Origin: Carex sylvatica
Taxonomy: Eukaryota; Streptophyta; Magnoliopsida; Poales; Cyperaceae
Direction: 5' to 3'
DNA: 64,000 nt
Assembly (NCBI GenBank): GCA_964058845.1
Contig: CAXKVR010000126.1
Location: 20,767-84,766 of the forward strand
Part shown: positions 43,208-55,787 of the stretch, piece by piece
How the letters are laid out: each line of letters begins with the position of its first letter
Numbering within the stretch: the stretch's first letter is position 1
The notes under the pieces: generated by a model
What the model saw: only the letters and a program-made list of their open reading frames with translations
Told to the model about the DNA's origin: nothing
Databases searched by the model: none
Position numbers and translations under genes: made by a program

Positions 43208-46200
43208 CTAGATAGAGCGCAATCCAGGAACTCCCTTAAGGCCCATTTTACCAATAATTTTTTTCTGCAGGGCAGGAGGTTCAGCAAGGCCCATGCTCTC
43301 ACTAAATTCTCTTGCTAGCTCCACAAGCCTCGGCTTGTTTTGGCTAACACCCTTGGCTGAGTTGTAGTAACCTAGCCAAGCTTGGTATGCCATCTCTTTA
43401 GTTTTCATTTCGGTACGTGCAAGTGTTTTCAAAACCTATACAGATGAGAATATAAAAATGTCAATTGTGAGCTACTTAGTATATTGTTTCTTGCTATACT
43501 CAACAGTACCCAAACTATTTTGCCAAGTACAAGCAGCATCAAATTTTTAGGTTTACAAACACAAACTAGAGCAATGATTGAATGATCTCCTAAAAAGATG
43601 TCGAAGATTGAATAATTTTCTCCTAAAGATTACTCCCAGCTGATTCATCAAAATTTAGAACTTAGCATCCACACTTCCAAGAGGAATCAAAATTTAGAAC
43701 TTAGCATCCACAATTCCAAGAGGAAGAACCAGTACACACTAGGAAGATAGGTACATCTCAATATAATATAGAATATTTTCCTATTAGAATGGAGTGGACT
43801 AAATTGGGTGCAAGGTGGAACCAGAAAATTGAGATAAGGGAGGTTGGATAAATGACAGTTTTGTAAATCATTCTATGACAGGGGTAAAAAGTATATTTTT
43901 TTGTACATATTAAAATTTCTAAAGGACAACTGAAAATTCCAATTTATAGGGGGGGCCTAGCACCCCTTCCCCTCCACCTACTTCCATCCCTGATTGGGTG
44001 GATTTGCAAATACTGACAAGAAAGTTGGACATTAGCTGCCAGTACAAGAATGTGGATTTATCATGAATCAGCAAACTATTGCATTTATTCTAAAAACAAA
44101 CAAAAAGGAATTAAAATTACCTTCTCTTGGCAACCAGGGTGGCATGGTGCAGCCTCTGTTACAGGTAAATCCTTGATTGCATTAAGAAAACATTCTTCCC
44201 AAGGAGCTAACATAAGTATGCCTTGGCCTTCCTTCCCTTTTCGTCCCGTCCGGCCAAGTCTATGTATATACTGTTCTCTGTCAGAAGGCATCCCTATCTG
44301 AAAATTGGAAGGAAAAAAATGGATAAGAGAAATTAGATAAAATCACAGTTCTTATGTTTAGTAATAGAACTTATGAACACTAAAACAATACCAATTTTGC
44401 TTGGTTTGACTCTATTTGGATTGTGTAAATGAGTTACTGCATAGACAAGTCTAATTTAATTTATATACCAATCAGAGCATATATGGGATGGACATATCGA
44501 TAGCTACAAAGTCTTAAAAGTTTTGACAAAAACATAAATTTAAATAAAATTTAACACAAAATTTGTCGAGTTACAAACCTGTACGACAAGTGTCACATCA
44601 GGATAGTCAACACCTCTAGCTGACACATCAGAGCTTACTAAAATAAGACCTTTTGACTCTCTGAATTCTTGTGAAACCCTAGTTCGGTATGTCTGGGCCT
44701 TTCTCGAATGAATCTCTCGGACATTAAATTTCAAACCACCGAGTACCTCAGCAACCAGTTTTGTTACCATGGCAGTTGTACAAAATACAATCACCTACAA
44801 ATATATTCACATTAGTTAAATAGATATCCAACAAAAAAGAGTTCCAACAGGGAATTAGAAGATCTTCTACCCAAATTACAGAACCACAAGCCAAGATTTA
44901 GTCCCAAAAAAAACACAGGAACTGCATAAAACGTTTAACTCCTGTTTTAAGCATGACTCCATCTGATCTAAGCAGTGTTGCAAAAATCGGCCGATTAGTC
45001 ATTGACGGTGACCAAACCATTACAAATCGTCTGTATTCCATTTATACGGCCAATTAGTGGTTATTTTATTATTATTTTTTTCTGCATTTATTTGTTATAT
45101 GTACTATACTTTGCCTTGTCTTATCTGAGTTTTTCTAAATGATAATTTCATAAATTTTGTTAATTAACTAAGTCAAAATAAGTTTATTTGATAAGTTTGA
45201 TGAGTTAAATTAATCATTTTTAATAATTACAAGTACATGCACATAATTTTAATGAAAACACAAAATTATCTGCAAAATTCCAATTAGTCAGCCGCATACC
45301 GATTAATCGCTTAACGGTACCCTGTCCATCCGACAAGGGCATACCGTTATTTACAGCAATGGATCTAAACACTGCTTAACTGTTTATCAACAAAGGAGGC
45401 TAATTTGGACATTTATAACAAAAATTTGGAGGGGAGAATTTTGGGTCAAATTTTTACTATTCTTGTTCTTGAAAAATTATACAAGGCTTTTTTAGGATTC
45501 CCAAGAGTGCACAATTAATTTTCTTAAATTTTGTAACAGTTTCTCCAGATTATGTAATTAGGGCTCAATGCTATTATCTCATCTATGGTCTGACAACATG
45601 AACAGAGGAGGGAAAGGTCAGATTCAGTAAAATGATCAAAATAATGCACACACCTTGTAGTCTGCATCTTGTGAAATATGCTCTGTCAACAACTGATGCA
45701 GAATCGAAAACTGCTTCTCAAGAGGTGCAATCAAATACGTCTGCCTGACCTGAATCATCCATAAAATATAAAAATGTTGTTTCTCTAGTACTGGAAATTT
45801 TCATATACACCTAAAAGCCTCTACATATATTTATCACCCTGCTAAAGGAAAATATGTACTAACATGTTACGTGTAGGTGCTTTAAAACAGTAACCATGAA
45901 AAGAAATGTATGTTCTTTACCTGTGCATGTGTTTCCTCAGACCCCTCCTCTACTGTGCTGATAAACTCATGATCCTTTCTCAGTGCAACGTGACATATTT
46001 GTCGGACCTAAACAATACAAATATATTATTCCAAAGTACATAAATACATACAATTTTTGGTGAAATCTAGCCCCATAAACTTCAATTAAACATCATCTAT
46101 GAAACTAAGTCTTACTTTGGATGTAATTTTGCAATTCTTCTCTATTGAGATCACATTTAATCAAAATTCAAGAAAAAATATGATTAAATAAATGAAAAGA

Positions 46201-48469
46201 ACGGTATTGCACGGTACCCCTTGTGAAACTGTGGCAGAAAATAGGAGTGTCTGTCTCTCTTTTGGTAAAGCAGTAATGATTCTCTCTATATCCTTTCGAA
46301 AACCCATGTCTAACAATCGATCGGCTTCATCTAATACAAGCACCTTCACACCATTCAGCCGAGGCCTAAATCCTGTTGTATTCTCTATGTGGTCTTTTAG
46401 CCTTCCTGGAGTGGCTATTAGTATCTGTACAAATAATTTGCGAAGTATGAGAGTAGAACAAAGGAATCTTTCTGAAGGAAATGAAACAGAGAATTTGAAT
46501 TTCTGATGGTAGGCTAGAGCCTAAGATTGCTTAATTCTGCAAACACTCTGTCCTATAGTAATGTACCATTCTTGTACCATAGTTACTAGCTTGGCTATAG
46601 TGTGATTTCAGTACAATCTCCTATTAGAAAGCATCCATACCAGTTCGAAAAAAAAATATTTCCATCTTCTTTCTTCACATCCACAAAGGTAACTTAGTGC
46701 TAATGCCCAACAGGATTGCCATTGAGGCAAAATTAAATGCCTCCTTGTTTTTAACTCAAGCTCAGCTGAGGCTTAATTATACAAATGAAGCATGATTGAA
46801 CAAAACAGATGGTTAATTGAGGCTTAGTTCTGTATCAATTAATATTTTGAGGATAAGTGATTTTAGCATTACATGTCAGTGAGTATTGACACTGATAAGC
46901 ATCACAATCAATAAAGCCCTGGGATCACATGTTTTTAATAAACATAAAGGGGGGCCAGAAGTTGAGAAATTGACCTGACAAGGATTAGCTTGCATATTTC
47001 TCTGCTCTGATGACAGCCGTGTACCACCTATTACGACTTGAGCTCCAACAGAAGGGTAATACTTGAGTAATTTCTTGGCCTCAGATGCCACTTGATTAGC
47101 AAGCTCTCTAGTTGGGCACATTACTAGCACATTGATTGGAGGAACTCTTCCGCCGAGATTAGAACGGGGTAGCTTGCATAGAACCTCAATTGCAGGAAGC
47201 TGGAAGAAAAGAGTTTGGATAACAACTTTTTCGGTCCAGTAATTAACAAGAAATTTGATTTTAGCTACACCTTTACTTGAATACCATGAACTCAGGTTAT
47301 TCTAATTTGTTGATTAGTAAGAAATAGCCACCTCAAAAAGTTGAGGGGAGAGAGAGAGAAAATGTACCAGAAAAGCCACAGTTTTACCAGTACCTGTCTT
47401 TGCCTTAGCAAGAACATCCTTCCCTGAAAAAAAAGAGGAATTAACAAAGTAGAATACAAAATAAAATCAAGGATAAATATGCAATTTAAGTTTTAACAAT
47501 GGGAACAGTGTTGAATTAACAAATTTTCAATTCACTATATAATTAACACCTTCAAATATGTAACAGTACTAAAAGGAACTGTGTTTTAAAAGTAGCTCAG
47601 AAATTCTTGATGATACATGAATCAAACACGATGAGTTTAACAAAGTCAACAATAAATGACATGTTTCCAAGTGCCAACCAATTTCATAAAAAAATATAAC
47701 AATCCAAAAGGCCAGTGAAGCATCAAATCAGATACTAGTATGGTACCAAACCATACCTTTAAGGATCAAAGGAAGAGTTGCCTCTTGCACTTTAGTCATT
47801 TTTTCATAACCAGCATCCTTTATGGCTTTTAATGATGAAGGAGAGATGGGGCACTCATCAAACCTGACATATAAAGAAAATAAATATTCAGAAAATTGAT
47901 ACATAAATAATAAAATGAAATGAAATTTTGTTGGAAGCACTCCAGATCAATCTCTAGTTGAAAATTTCTAATTAAGCTGATATGGAGCATAATAGTACTG
48001 ATGTTGGATTAACAAGTATGAGAACTACAAACCCTATGCAATATAACCAACATATCTACAAAAACAACAAGCAACGAAGTGATCTTTAAATAGGTAAGAG
48101 GTACCTAGTATCGCTTAGGTAAGACTCCTCCTCTTCCAAGACCATTTTTTCGACTCCATCCAAAATTTTCTCATCAGTCTGTTTTTCTTTCTTTTCAACC
48201 CATACTGATTTGATCTCCTTCTTATTTCCACGAACTCCCGTGTTTTCCTCGCCATATCCGACCGCCTTGGCAAAATTGAAGTCTTTACCACCCCTCTTCC
48301 TCTTTGGTTTTGCACTTCGGTCTGACATTGGGGTGTCTCTCTCCTCTACGACGAGTTCGTTTTTTGTAGAGACGCGTGGTGAGGCGACGAGCTTTTTCTT
48401 CTTAAATTGCGTAGAGGGAGGGGAGACTTTAAGGTTAGAAGGAAACGCTTTGGGAAGAACGCCGCTCAT
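43208..48469 (-). CDS. DEAD-box ATP-dependent RNA helicase, RH25/RH26/RH31 type
   Basis: ATP-dependent RNA-unwinding enzyme of the plant group with Arabidopsis RH25, RH26 and RH31. Exons in transcript order: 48469-48105, 47863-47757, 47423-47368, 47199-46975, 46424-46218, 46007-45921, 45749-45654, 44794-44579, 44297-44121, 43435-43208; 587 residues, frames continuous. Residues 1-120 are basic and low complexity ([11 protein letters not shown] could be a nuclear signal). The core starts with FDECPISP, the Q-motif region. Then come motif I AKTGTGKT (165-172), PTRELA (205-210), TPGR (256-259), DEAD (283-286), SAT (314-316), [14 protein letters not shown] and HRLGRTGR (465-472). The tail [13 protein letters not shown] is typical of this group. 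The N-terminal part is much shorter than in RH26, so RH25 or RH31 is the closer match. All catalytic motifs are intact. Confidence 0.93.
44972..45360. mobile_element. Probable hAT MITE in helicase intron 7
   Basis: 389 bp between TGATCTAA (44964-44971) and GGATCTAA (45361-45368), an 8-bp duplication with one mismatch. It contains CGGCCGATTAGTC and GCCGCATACCGATTAATCG segments. The terminal repeats are degenerate. Confidence 0.5.
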
Positions 48470-48943
48470 GGCGAAGAATTTTTAGGGTTTAACAAGGGGG
48501 TTTAGTCTTTTAGATAATGCACAAAAGGGGAGGAGAAATATGAGGTCTGCTAGTTGAGAACTTGAGATAAGGGTTGCGTTTATATGCGAAATTGCGAATG
48601 AATCTGTGACTCGAGATATTTAGGTCTGCATGGTGTACGCTGTCATGAATTCGCATCCTCTGAGATACCTCATATTTTGTGTGACTTTTTGAAAATCTGA
48701 CCGTTCAAATACTTTCTGCACAAATCTCAAAGCTCAGATAATAGTGGCCCCTGTGCTAACCCCGAATAGACACAGGACACGTCGGTCACGCAACGTATGA
48801 GATATCTCAGAGGAAACGCACCTGCCAGCGTTCGTATTCGGTAATATTTTTTTGCGTTGGAGTATAATTGGAGAATAGTTTGTGATTATATATATATATA
48901 ACATATTAAAATATTAATATATTTTTTTGGTATTTTTTATCAA
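48470..48943. other. Helicase upstream region
   Basis: 5' flank of the minus-strand helicase gene. No clear TATA box. It holds the foldback element at 48648-48820 within about 180 bp of the start codon. Confidence 0.55.
48648..48820. mobile_element. Foldback MITE, GAATTCGTATCCT family, near helicase promoter
   Basis: Arms GCATCCTCTGAGATACCTC and GAGATATCTCAGAGGAAACG pair. The centre (GGCCCCTGTGCTAACCCCGAATAG) is shared with the element at 51571. Non-coding. Confidence 0.65.
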
Positions 48944-49364
48944 GGGAAAATTGTGAAAATGCCACTTCAAAACCTTCAAATTGTGAAAATGTCATCCTGA
49001 ACTTTGAAATTGTAAAAATGCCACTCCAAACTTCATTAATTGTAATTTTGCCACTCCAAATAATTAATGACTAAAATACCCTCCCAAAAATTTTCCACCT
49101 CTTCTAACTGTAGAAATTTTTTGGAGTCAACCACGCAGAAACCCTGGATTTTGTCAACCACGCAAAAAAATTCTGCAGTTAGAAGAGGTGGGAACCGGGT
49201 GGGAGAAGAGGAGTTTGGTAATGGGAGGGTATTTTAGTCATTAATTATTTGAAGTGGCAAAATTACAATTAATGAAGTTTGGAGTGGCATTTTTACAATT
49301 TCAAAGTTCAGGATGGCATTTTCACAATTTGAAGGTTTTGGAGTGGCATTTTCACAATTTTCCC
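48944..49364. mobile_element. Mutator-type foldback MITE with perfect 9-bp target duplication
   Basis: 421 bp with near-perfect arms of more than 130 bp each, flanked by TTTTATCAA on both sides (48935-48943 and 49365-49373). Nine bases is the Mutator target duplication length. Each arm repeats a unit of about 32 bp around ATTGTGAAAATGCCACT three to four times. Confidence 0.85.
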
Positions 49365-49493
49365 TTTTATCAATGGTGTCTAAATTGTGTGTTGTTTATA
49401 TAATTCCATTATTTTAAAAAAAATTAAGAAAGTGTTGGAAAAAGAATAATGCAATTATAATACAACTATTACTCTAAACTCTAAAGTCTTCGG

Positions 49494-49865
49494 ACATGTT
49501 TGATTCTGGAGTAAGAGGTGGAGTAAATTTCTTACTCACGTTGAGTCGTGTTTAATTGTGGAGTAAGTGGTGGAGTAAACTCTCTGCTCCACATTTAAGA
49601 AGCAAAATGAGAAGTAAATTTGAAAGAATAAGATGGAGTAACATTTGAGTTAATTCGAATTAAGTTACTTCATATCTTTAGGTGGAGTAACTTACTTTAC
49701 ATGGGTCCCGCCGTTAGAGTAACAATATGTTATAATTTTCTCTCTCTTCATGAGTTTACTCCACCAAACTCCAACTAAACTCTAACCAAATATAATTATT
49801 TTAAGCTATCTTAGCTCGGAGTAAGAAATTTAATTCAGATTAACTTTACTCCACAACCAAACATG
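49494..49865. mobile_element. TIR element rich in GGAGTAA motifs
   Basis: Ends ACATGTTTGATTCTGGAGTAA and TTACTCCACAACCAAACATG are imperfect inverted repeats. The interior repeats GGTGGAGTAA and its complement many times. Resembles hAT/Harbinger-type MITE ends; target duplication unresolved. Confidence 0.5.
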
Positions 49866-50832
49866 ATTTACTCCACCCTTACTTTATGTGCGGTGTTTAT
49901 TATCATAGACATGGATTCATTTTGTCAATAACTTACTACTTCATATGAATTATTTTAATTAACAATTTTGATAAATTCACAATTTAAATTATCAAACGAG
50001 ATATAAATTTTGAAAAATAAAATGGACTCCATAATAAAGCATGACCTTGAAGTCTAAACAGTATTACGACTTGTTCTCGAGTCTGTCTGCGTTGTCATTT
50101 CTGCACGGAGTTCATTTTTTTTTTTGTGCTCTCTTTAGTTCTTCTTCGAAATAGTGGATTAACATTTCATAAGATATTGGATTCAGGCTCGTTGTTTGAT
50201 TGGCACATTTATGACACTTCTTTCTTTCTGTTGAAATATGTAAAATTCCTCTATTATCTCAAAATAATTATATACCTCCTATTAATACTTCCGTATTACA
50301 ATATTAAGTATAATAAATTGACAGTAAATTTAAATCATGCAGCAACGAAAACATTATTATAGATCGTGCTACTCTTTCTTGATTTTTTAAGAAAAGTATT
50401 AGAAGTCAAGTCATCCAATTATTTAGTATTCACAATAAATTTTATCAGTTAGGTTTTAAATATACAACTTCTCACATATAAAATATTGTCATTGCTAGTG
50501 AACCAAAGACTGATTTTCATTATGTTCTCGATCTAAACTCACTTCAATTTCTAGCACGTCTAGCATATTTTTTTGTTTTTTGTTTTGAATCCTCACTGAT
50601 GAAAACTAATATTAAGTATTTTGTGCAGAAAAAAGCTCATCGACCCTTCAAAATGAGTATGATCAAGTAGGGGTACTCATCAGGTTTGATTTATTTGGTT
50701 TTCAACTGAATTGAAGATTTTTAGATTAAATGGTTTGGTTTGGTTGAATTTTTGAAATACTTCATATTTTTTGTATTTGATTTGATTTAGATTTTTCAAA
50801 ACCAAGAAGATTGGATTGACCGAACTCTTATA

Positions 50833-51290
50833 TAGGAGCAAAGTTAGGGTGTGATGTGCTCACCAAAAAAGTTTGGTAAGCACAACTCCAAAAATATATC
50901 GAATCGACTTCAAACGATAAATTCAAACCGTTGAAATCCACGTACTTCATGAGTGATGCATGTGGATGCAAAATTTTAAAAATTTCGAATTCATTTGCTA
51001 CAAGGTCAAGCGGTCAAAGAAATAATGAAAAATTGATATATAAAATAACTTATAAATAAAATGTTCATTTCTTTGACCGCTTGACCTTGTAGCAAATGAA
51101 TTCGGAACTTTCAAAATTTTGCATGGACATGCATCACTCATGAAGTACGTGAATTTCAACGGTATAGATTCGTTGTTTGAAGTCGATTTAATATACTTTT
51201 GGAGTTGTGCTCACCAAACTTTTTTGGTGAGCCCATCACACCCTAGCTAAAGTTTGGTGAGCCCATCACACCCTAGCTTTACTCCTTATC
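50833..51290. mobile_element. Foldback element with duplicated right tip
   Basis: Left end GGAGCAAAGTTAGGGTGTGA pairs with right end TCACACCCTAGCTTTACTCC. The arms run through CTACAAGGTCAAGCGGTCAAAGAAA and its complement around a short AT loop. The outer 30 bases of the right arm (AAAGTTTGGTGAGCCCATCA onward) occur twice in tandem. Confidence 0.7.
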
Positions 51291-51570
51291 CTCCCTACTA
51301 AATAGCATGCTAATTTTTTTGGGATCCAACCCTCTATTTGTCCAGAGAAGATCTGAGCCGTTGATTCTATAAATCTCAGCCACTCATCAAAACAGATCTT
51401 AATCTCAGCCTTTAATAAATAATTTTGATTTTATACACCTGTTTCATGTTGTCAAACGTGTAGAAATCTAAATTTAGTGATTTATATCCATGCTACATAT
51501 AATGCCACACAGAAATTGTATCACTGAATCTTTTTTTTTTCACGCGTTTTCTACTGTTTCCAACTTTTTC

Positions 51571-52020
51571 AAATTCGTATCCTCTGAGGTATCTCAAACT
51601 TTGCGTGACTTTATGAAAAATCTTAACTGTTAAAATACTTTTGCACGAATCTCGAAGCTCAAATAATACTGGCCCCTGCGCTACCTCCGAATAGGCACCG
51701 GACACATGGGTCACGCAAAAGTTGAGATATCGCAGAGGATACGAGTCAAGGCAAAAAATTTGGAAAAGTTGAGATATCACAGAGGTCACGTGGGCGTTGG
51801 AGTCAAGGCTCAAATAATAGGGGGTAGCGCAGGGGCCAATATTATTGAGCTTCGAGATTCGTGCAGAAAGTATTTGAACGGCTCTGGATATCTCAACTTT
51901 TGCGTGCCTATTCGTGCAGAAAGTATTATTGAGCTTCGAGATTCGTGTATATTGTATTTGAACGGTTTAGATTTTCCAAAAAGTCGAGGCAAAATTTGAG
52001 ATATCTCAGATGATATGAAT
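51571..52020. mobile_element. Cluster of rearranged foldback MITEs, GAATTCGTATCCT family
   Basis: A complete unit (51571-51745; arms TATCCTCTGAGGTATCTCAA and TTGAGATATCGCAGAGGATA) is followed by scrambled partial copies up to 52020. These include inverted GGGGCCAATATTATTGAGC and two tandem copies of ATTATTGAGCTTCGAGATTC. Same family as 48648-48820. Confidence 0.6.
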
Positions 52021-52440
52021 TTTCTTCCCCATGCGTCCCTTTCTCCTTTCCAACGATGGCACTGATTTCTTTGTGAAAATAATAATTTCATTATTCTCCT
52101 TATATTTTTCTAATTTGCAATTTTACATGGATGTATTTGAGTTTATGCAAAATTATTTTTCAGATGTTGATTTGCATTAATGTAGGAGTTTTACAATTAA
52201 GAAATGAAATTGATTTCAATTATTTCAGAATAGTTGTTTGCAATTGCAAATCAACTGCATCAATGAAGATGCCGTAATATAGTATTAAGCTCTAAGGTTA
52301 TAATTTGCTTTTATTATTGATGAACACATAATGAAGAAATTATTTAAAGAAAGTGATCAAAATAATATTTCAACTCCCGTTGCAACGCACGGACACTTGA
52401 CTAGTATATTTCAAATCCATACTTTCTATATAATGTATGT

Positions 52441-52866
52441 AGAGAGTGGCTAATGTGTATTCGGAAGCATATGACTTGAAGTGCTTACAATCCAAATTTG
52501 AAATTTCAAAACTCAAAAAGTCGATCCGAACTGTTCATCTTGTTCTCCATATTAATATCTGCTTGGAGACAAAAATTTATATTTTTCTAAATTTTTTTAC
52601 TATTTATTAAGTATTTTACAAAATTGTTGATCCAACGGTAGCTGCTGATTTTACTGTTTTGTTAAGCCACTGTTGGATCCATAATTTTGTAAAATACTTA
52701 ATAAATAGTAAAATAATTCAGAAAAATGTAAAATTTGGTCTCCAAGCAGATATTAATATGGAGAACAAGATGAATGGTTCAGATCGACTTTTTGAGTTTT
52801 GAAATTTCAAATTTAGACTGTAAGCACTTCAAATCATATGCTTCCGAAAGCATATTAGCCACTCTC
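52441..52866. mobile_element. Mutator-type foldback MITE, shared core, 9-bp target duplication
   Basis: 426 bp with long arms (GAGAGTGGCTAATGTG on the left, CATATTAGCCACTCTC on the right), flanked by AATGTATGT at 52432-52440 and 52867-52875. The inner arm has AAAGTCGATCCGAACTG, a segment near ATTAATATCTGCTTGGAGAC, and TTTTTTTACTATTTATTAAG, as in the 62813 element. Confidence 0.85.
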
Positions 52867-52875
52867 AATGTATGT

Positions 52876-55787
52876 CATATCAACAATTTATATTTTGGTT
52901 TGAATATTTAATAACACCTACATGGCTACATATTTGTAAGGAATTTAACAATGTATATAATGTCAACAACTTATATATAATATATATTTATTTATATGAT
53001 AATTAAATATATTTGTGTATGTTTTGAGTTTTGACATTTTTAACTTTAATATCTCTTATTTTAATTCAACCAAACAAATTAAAATTTATTTGAATTATTT
53101 TTGTTCGGTTGATATTCTGCTGACAAGTTTAATTCGTTTAATTCCATTATATTTTTAAGAATCAATTAAGGTTTTAAGTTGATTATTTTAATTCAGTTTT
53201 AAACGAACCGATCAAACAAGTCGTCTCTCAGTCAATTCTATACTCTTTCGACGAAGAATGGAGGAGATAAGATCCAGTCATCAAGTACCAAACAAATGGG
53301 AAAAGGAATGACTTCGACTCCAAGAGTCGTTGCAGCAAATTGAGAAAACATTTTTAGCTAATAAACAATCCATTGCAATATTTCTTTACTAAAAAACAGC
53401 AACAGATTGTGCACCAATTTAAACCGTCATAACTCATAAGTCATAATTTAAACCGTCATAACTCATAAGTCATAACACGGAAGTGTATCTCTCTTTTTCT
53501 CTTTTTAGATTTTAAATTTCAGTAGAAAAATAATGACTCAATGTCACTTTGTTTTTTTATAAAAATTGTTTTATCTCTCTAAAAATGAAAAGCCCGTTAG
53601 ACTAGTTCAAAATTACTGTTTTTAATAGAAATTTTATAGGAATTTACGGACATGGATCAACTTTGTTGTTTTTAATATATAAAATAATATTATTTTATTA
53701 TTATTATTTTTAAATAAGATAGGGTCAAGCTTATTTTGTTGTTTATTATTATGTAAGACTATATTATTTCTATTATTTTTTATTATGTTTACTGTTTTTT
53801 TTTTATCCAGTACCCGATTAGTTAATGAATTTGAATCTGATAAACTATTTTAGTCCAATTCATGTTTCCTCTCTGACAAAAATCCTGCGTCCGCTCTAAT
53901 AGAACATATTAAAAACATTACAACTTTTTTGTCCCGGTTTCAAGTTAGATTCAAATCAACTTTCCAGTATATTTTTTTTAAAGATTGGAAGAACAAGCTC
54001 TAACATATATATTTTATATTAGATTTATTTTTTTTCTCAAAATTAATTCAAATATCTTGAAATAAATTTATATATCTTTAAAATCATCTTATCATATTAT
54101 CTCGACGTAAATAAATCAATGTTAACATTATTGTTTGTTTAAATGACCTCAAGTGCCACCATTTCTGTTAGAATAGAGTCATGATGATATAGGATATTTT
54201 TGATGGAGACCTAAATTGATTACTTAACTTAGATCCTAAATTATTTTTATTCGGTTAGAATTTATTGTTAAGTAGGATCGAGTGAAATAGGAGACAATAC
54301 TTTAAAAAAATTTATTACTTACGGCGGTCTCAGTTTGCAATAAGTGATATCATCTACATATCTTTCTTATGTTAAGCACGTAGATGTACTGATATGTCAA
54401 TAATTGTGATTAATTAGTTATATCTTTATTTATTTTTCTTATTTTATATCATATATAAAATATTATTTCTTATTTAATTATTTCATTTAAGTAAACATGA
54501 TTATTTTTTATTTAAGATATACAACTGCGTATAAATTATAGGGTGCGTTTGGATGCACTCTAGAATAGCGAGAATAGTTACTGTTGAGAATAGCAAATAA
54601 GAATAGCATGGTAAGAAAATAGTGCTAACTCAAGCTATTCGGAATAGCTAAAATGTTATTTGGATGCACTCTTTGGAATAGAGCCGCTATTCTTTGGATG
54701 CATTCTTTACAACAAATGTTATTCCTACTTTTTGTTGGAACAGCGAGAATAGCGAGAACAGCGCTATTCTCGCTGTTCCAAATAGCAATTGAGTATGTTT
54801 GAATGGATCAGAACAGCACTTTTTGAAATAGGTAGCTATTCTCGCTATTCTCAATACATCCAAACGTACCCTATAAGAAGAGGAGATCACCCTTATAACA
54901 ATAACAAGAGTCATAATATAACAACATAATGTGTCATAATATGACAATAACAAATAATACAACTTATTTCGATGATTTTTTTTCTTGATTTCCATTAAAC
55001 AACATAACAGAAAAATGATATGTACTTTTAAAAAGAAAGTTCATAGGAATGTTATTATAGAATGGGCTTTACATTTGTATGAGAATATATTGATCTATTT
55101 GTTATATTATTTGACAATTATTTTTTTTATTGATCAATATTTTTTATGAAAATATGTAATTTTATATAATAATTTTATTTTGTTCGCTTATGTTATGTCC
55201 CGTTGCAACGCGGACAAAGTACTATTACGATTTAATTTAGACCAATTTAAAATTATGCTTACGTTATCTTAGAGCAACTTCATTTATTTGGCAAGTAAAC
55301 GCTTCGATCCATCATCCATCCAAGACTCCCAAGTGGCTGACAGCTACAGAGATAGCAGACTTCCCCTAGTTTCAATTGGCCCCAAATATCTTTCCAAACA
55401 ATCTTCAGCTTGTTTCTCAAGTGGATGCACCTCCACCTCTCCTTTCTGACTTCCGTCCCTTTCATAGTTTCATTCAACCCAGAATATCTTCCCCATTTTC
55501 AGTTTTGGGGCAACACAAATTCCAATTGCTGTGCACAACCAACGCAAGACTAACAAACTTAAATTGGAGAGAGACATCTAAGAAACACACTCGCACTCAG
55601 TAGACAGACAAGACAGAGTGCATAAATAAACAAAAGGAAGGGTCCCACAACAGGAAGAGATGAACACTATAGAAATGGGCAATTGACATGATTATGAAAT
55701 ATATAAAGCAATAAACAAGTTTCAAGTCGTTAAATAAAATAACAACAAGCACCAATAAAACATCAGCAATATACTAAGAAGGAAAAA
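52876..55787. other. Intergenic DNA
   Basis: AT-rich, with the TIR element at 54541. The 3' UTR of the PP2C gene should lie below 55788. No other supportable gene. Confidence 0.6.
54541..54871. mobile_element. TIR MITE with GGGTGCGTTTGGATG ends
   Basis: Left end GGGTGCGTTTGGATGCA and right end CATCCAAACGTACCC pair, with TATA on both flanks. The interior repeats GAATAGCGAGAATAGC and its complement. Similar but incomplete ends occur near 61514 and 63572. Confidence 0.65.

Larger units (their letters stand above)
49374..52440. other. Intergenic DNA rich in foldback elements
   Basis: Contains elements at 49494, 50833 and 51571, described separately. No ORF between them resembles a known protein. 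Confidence 0.6.
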
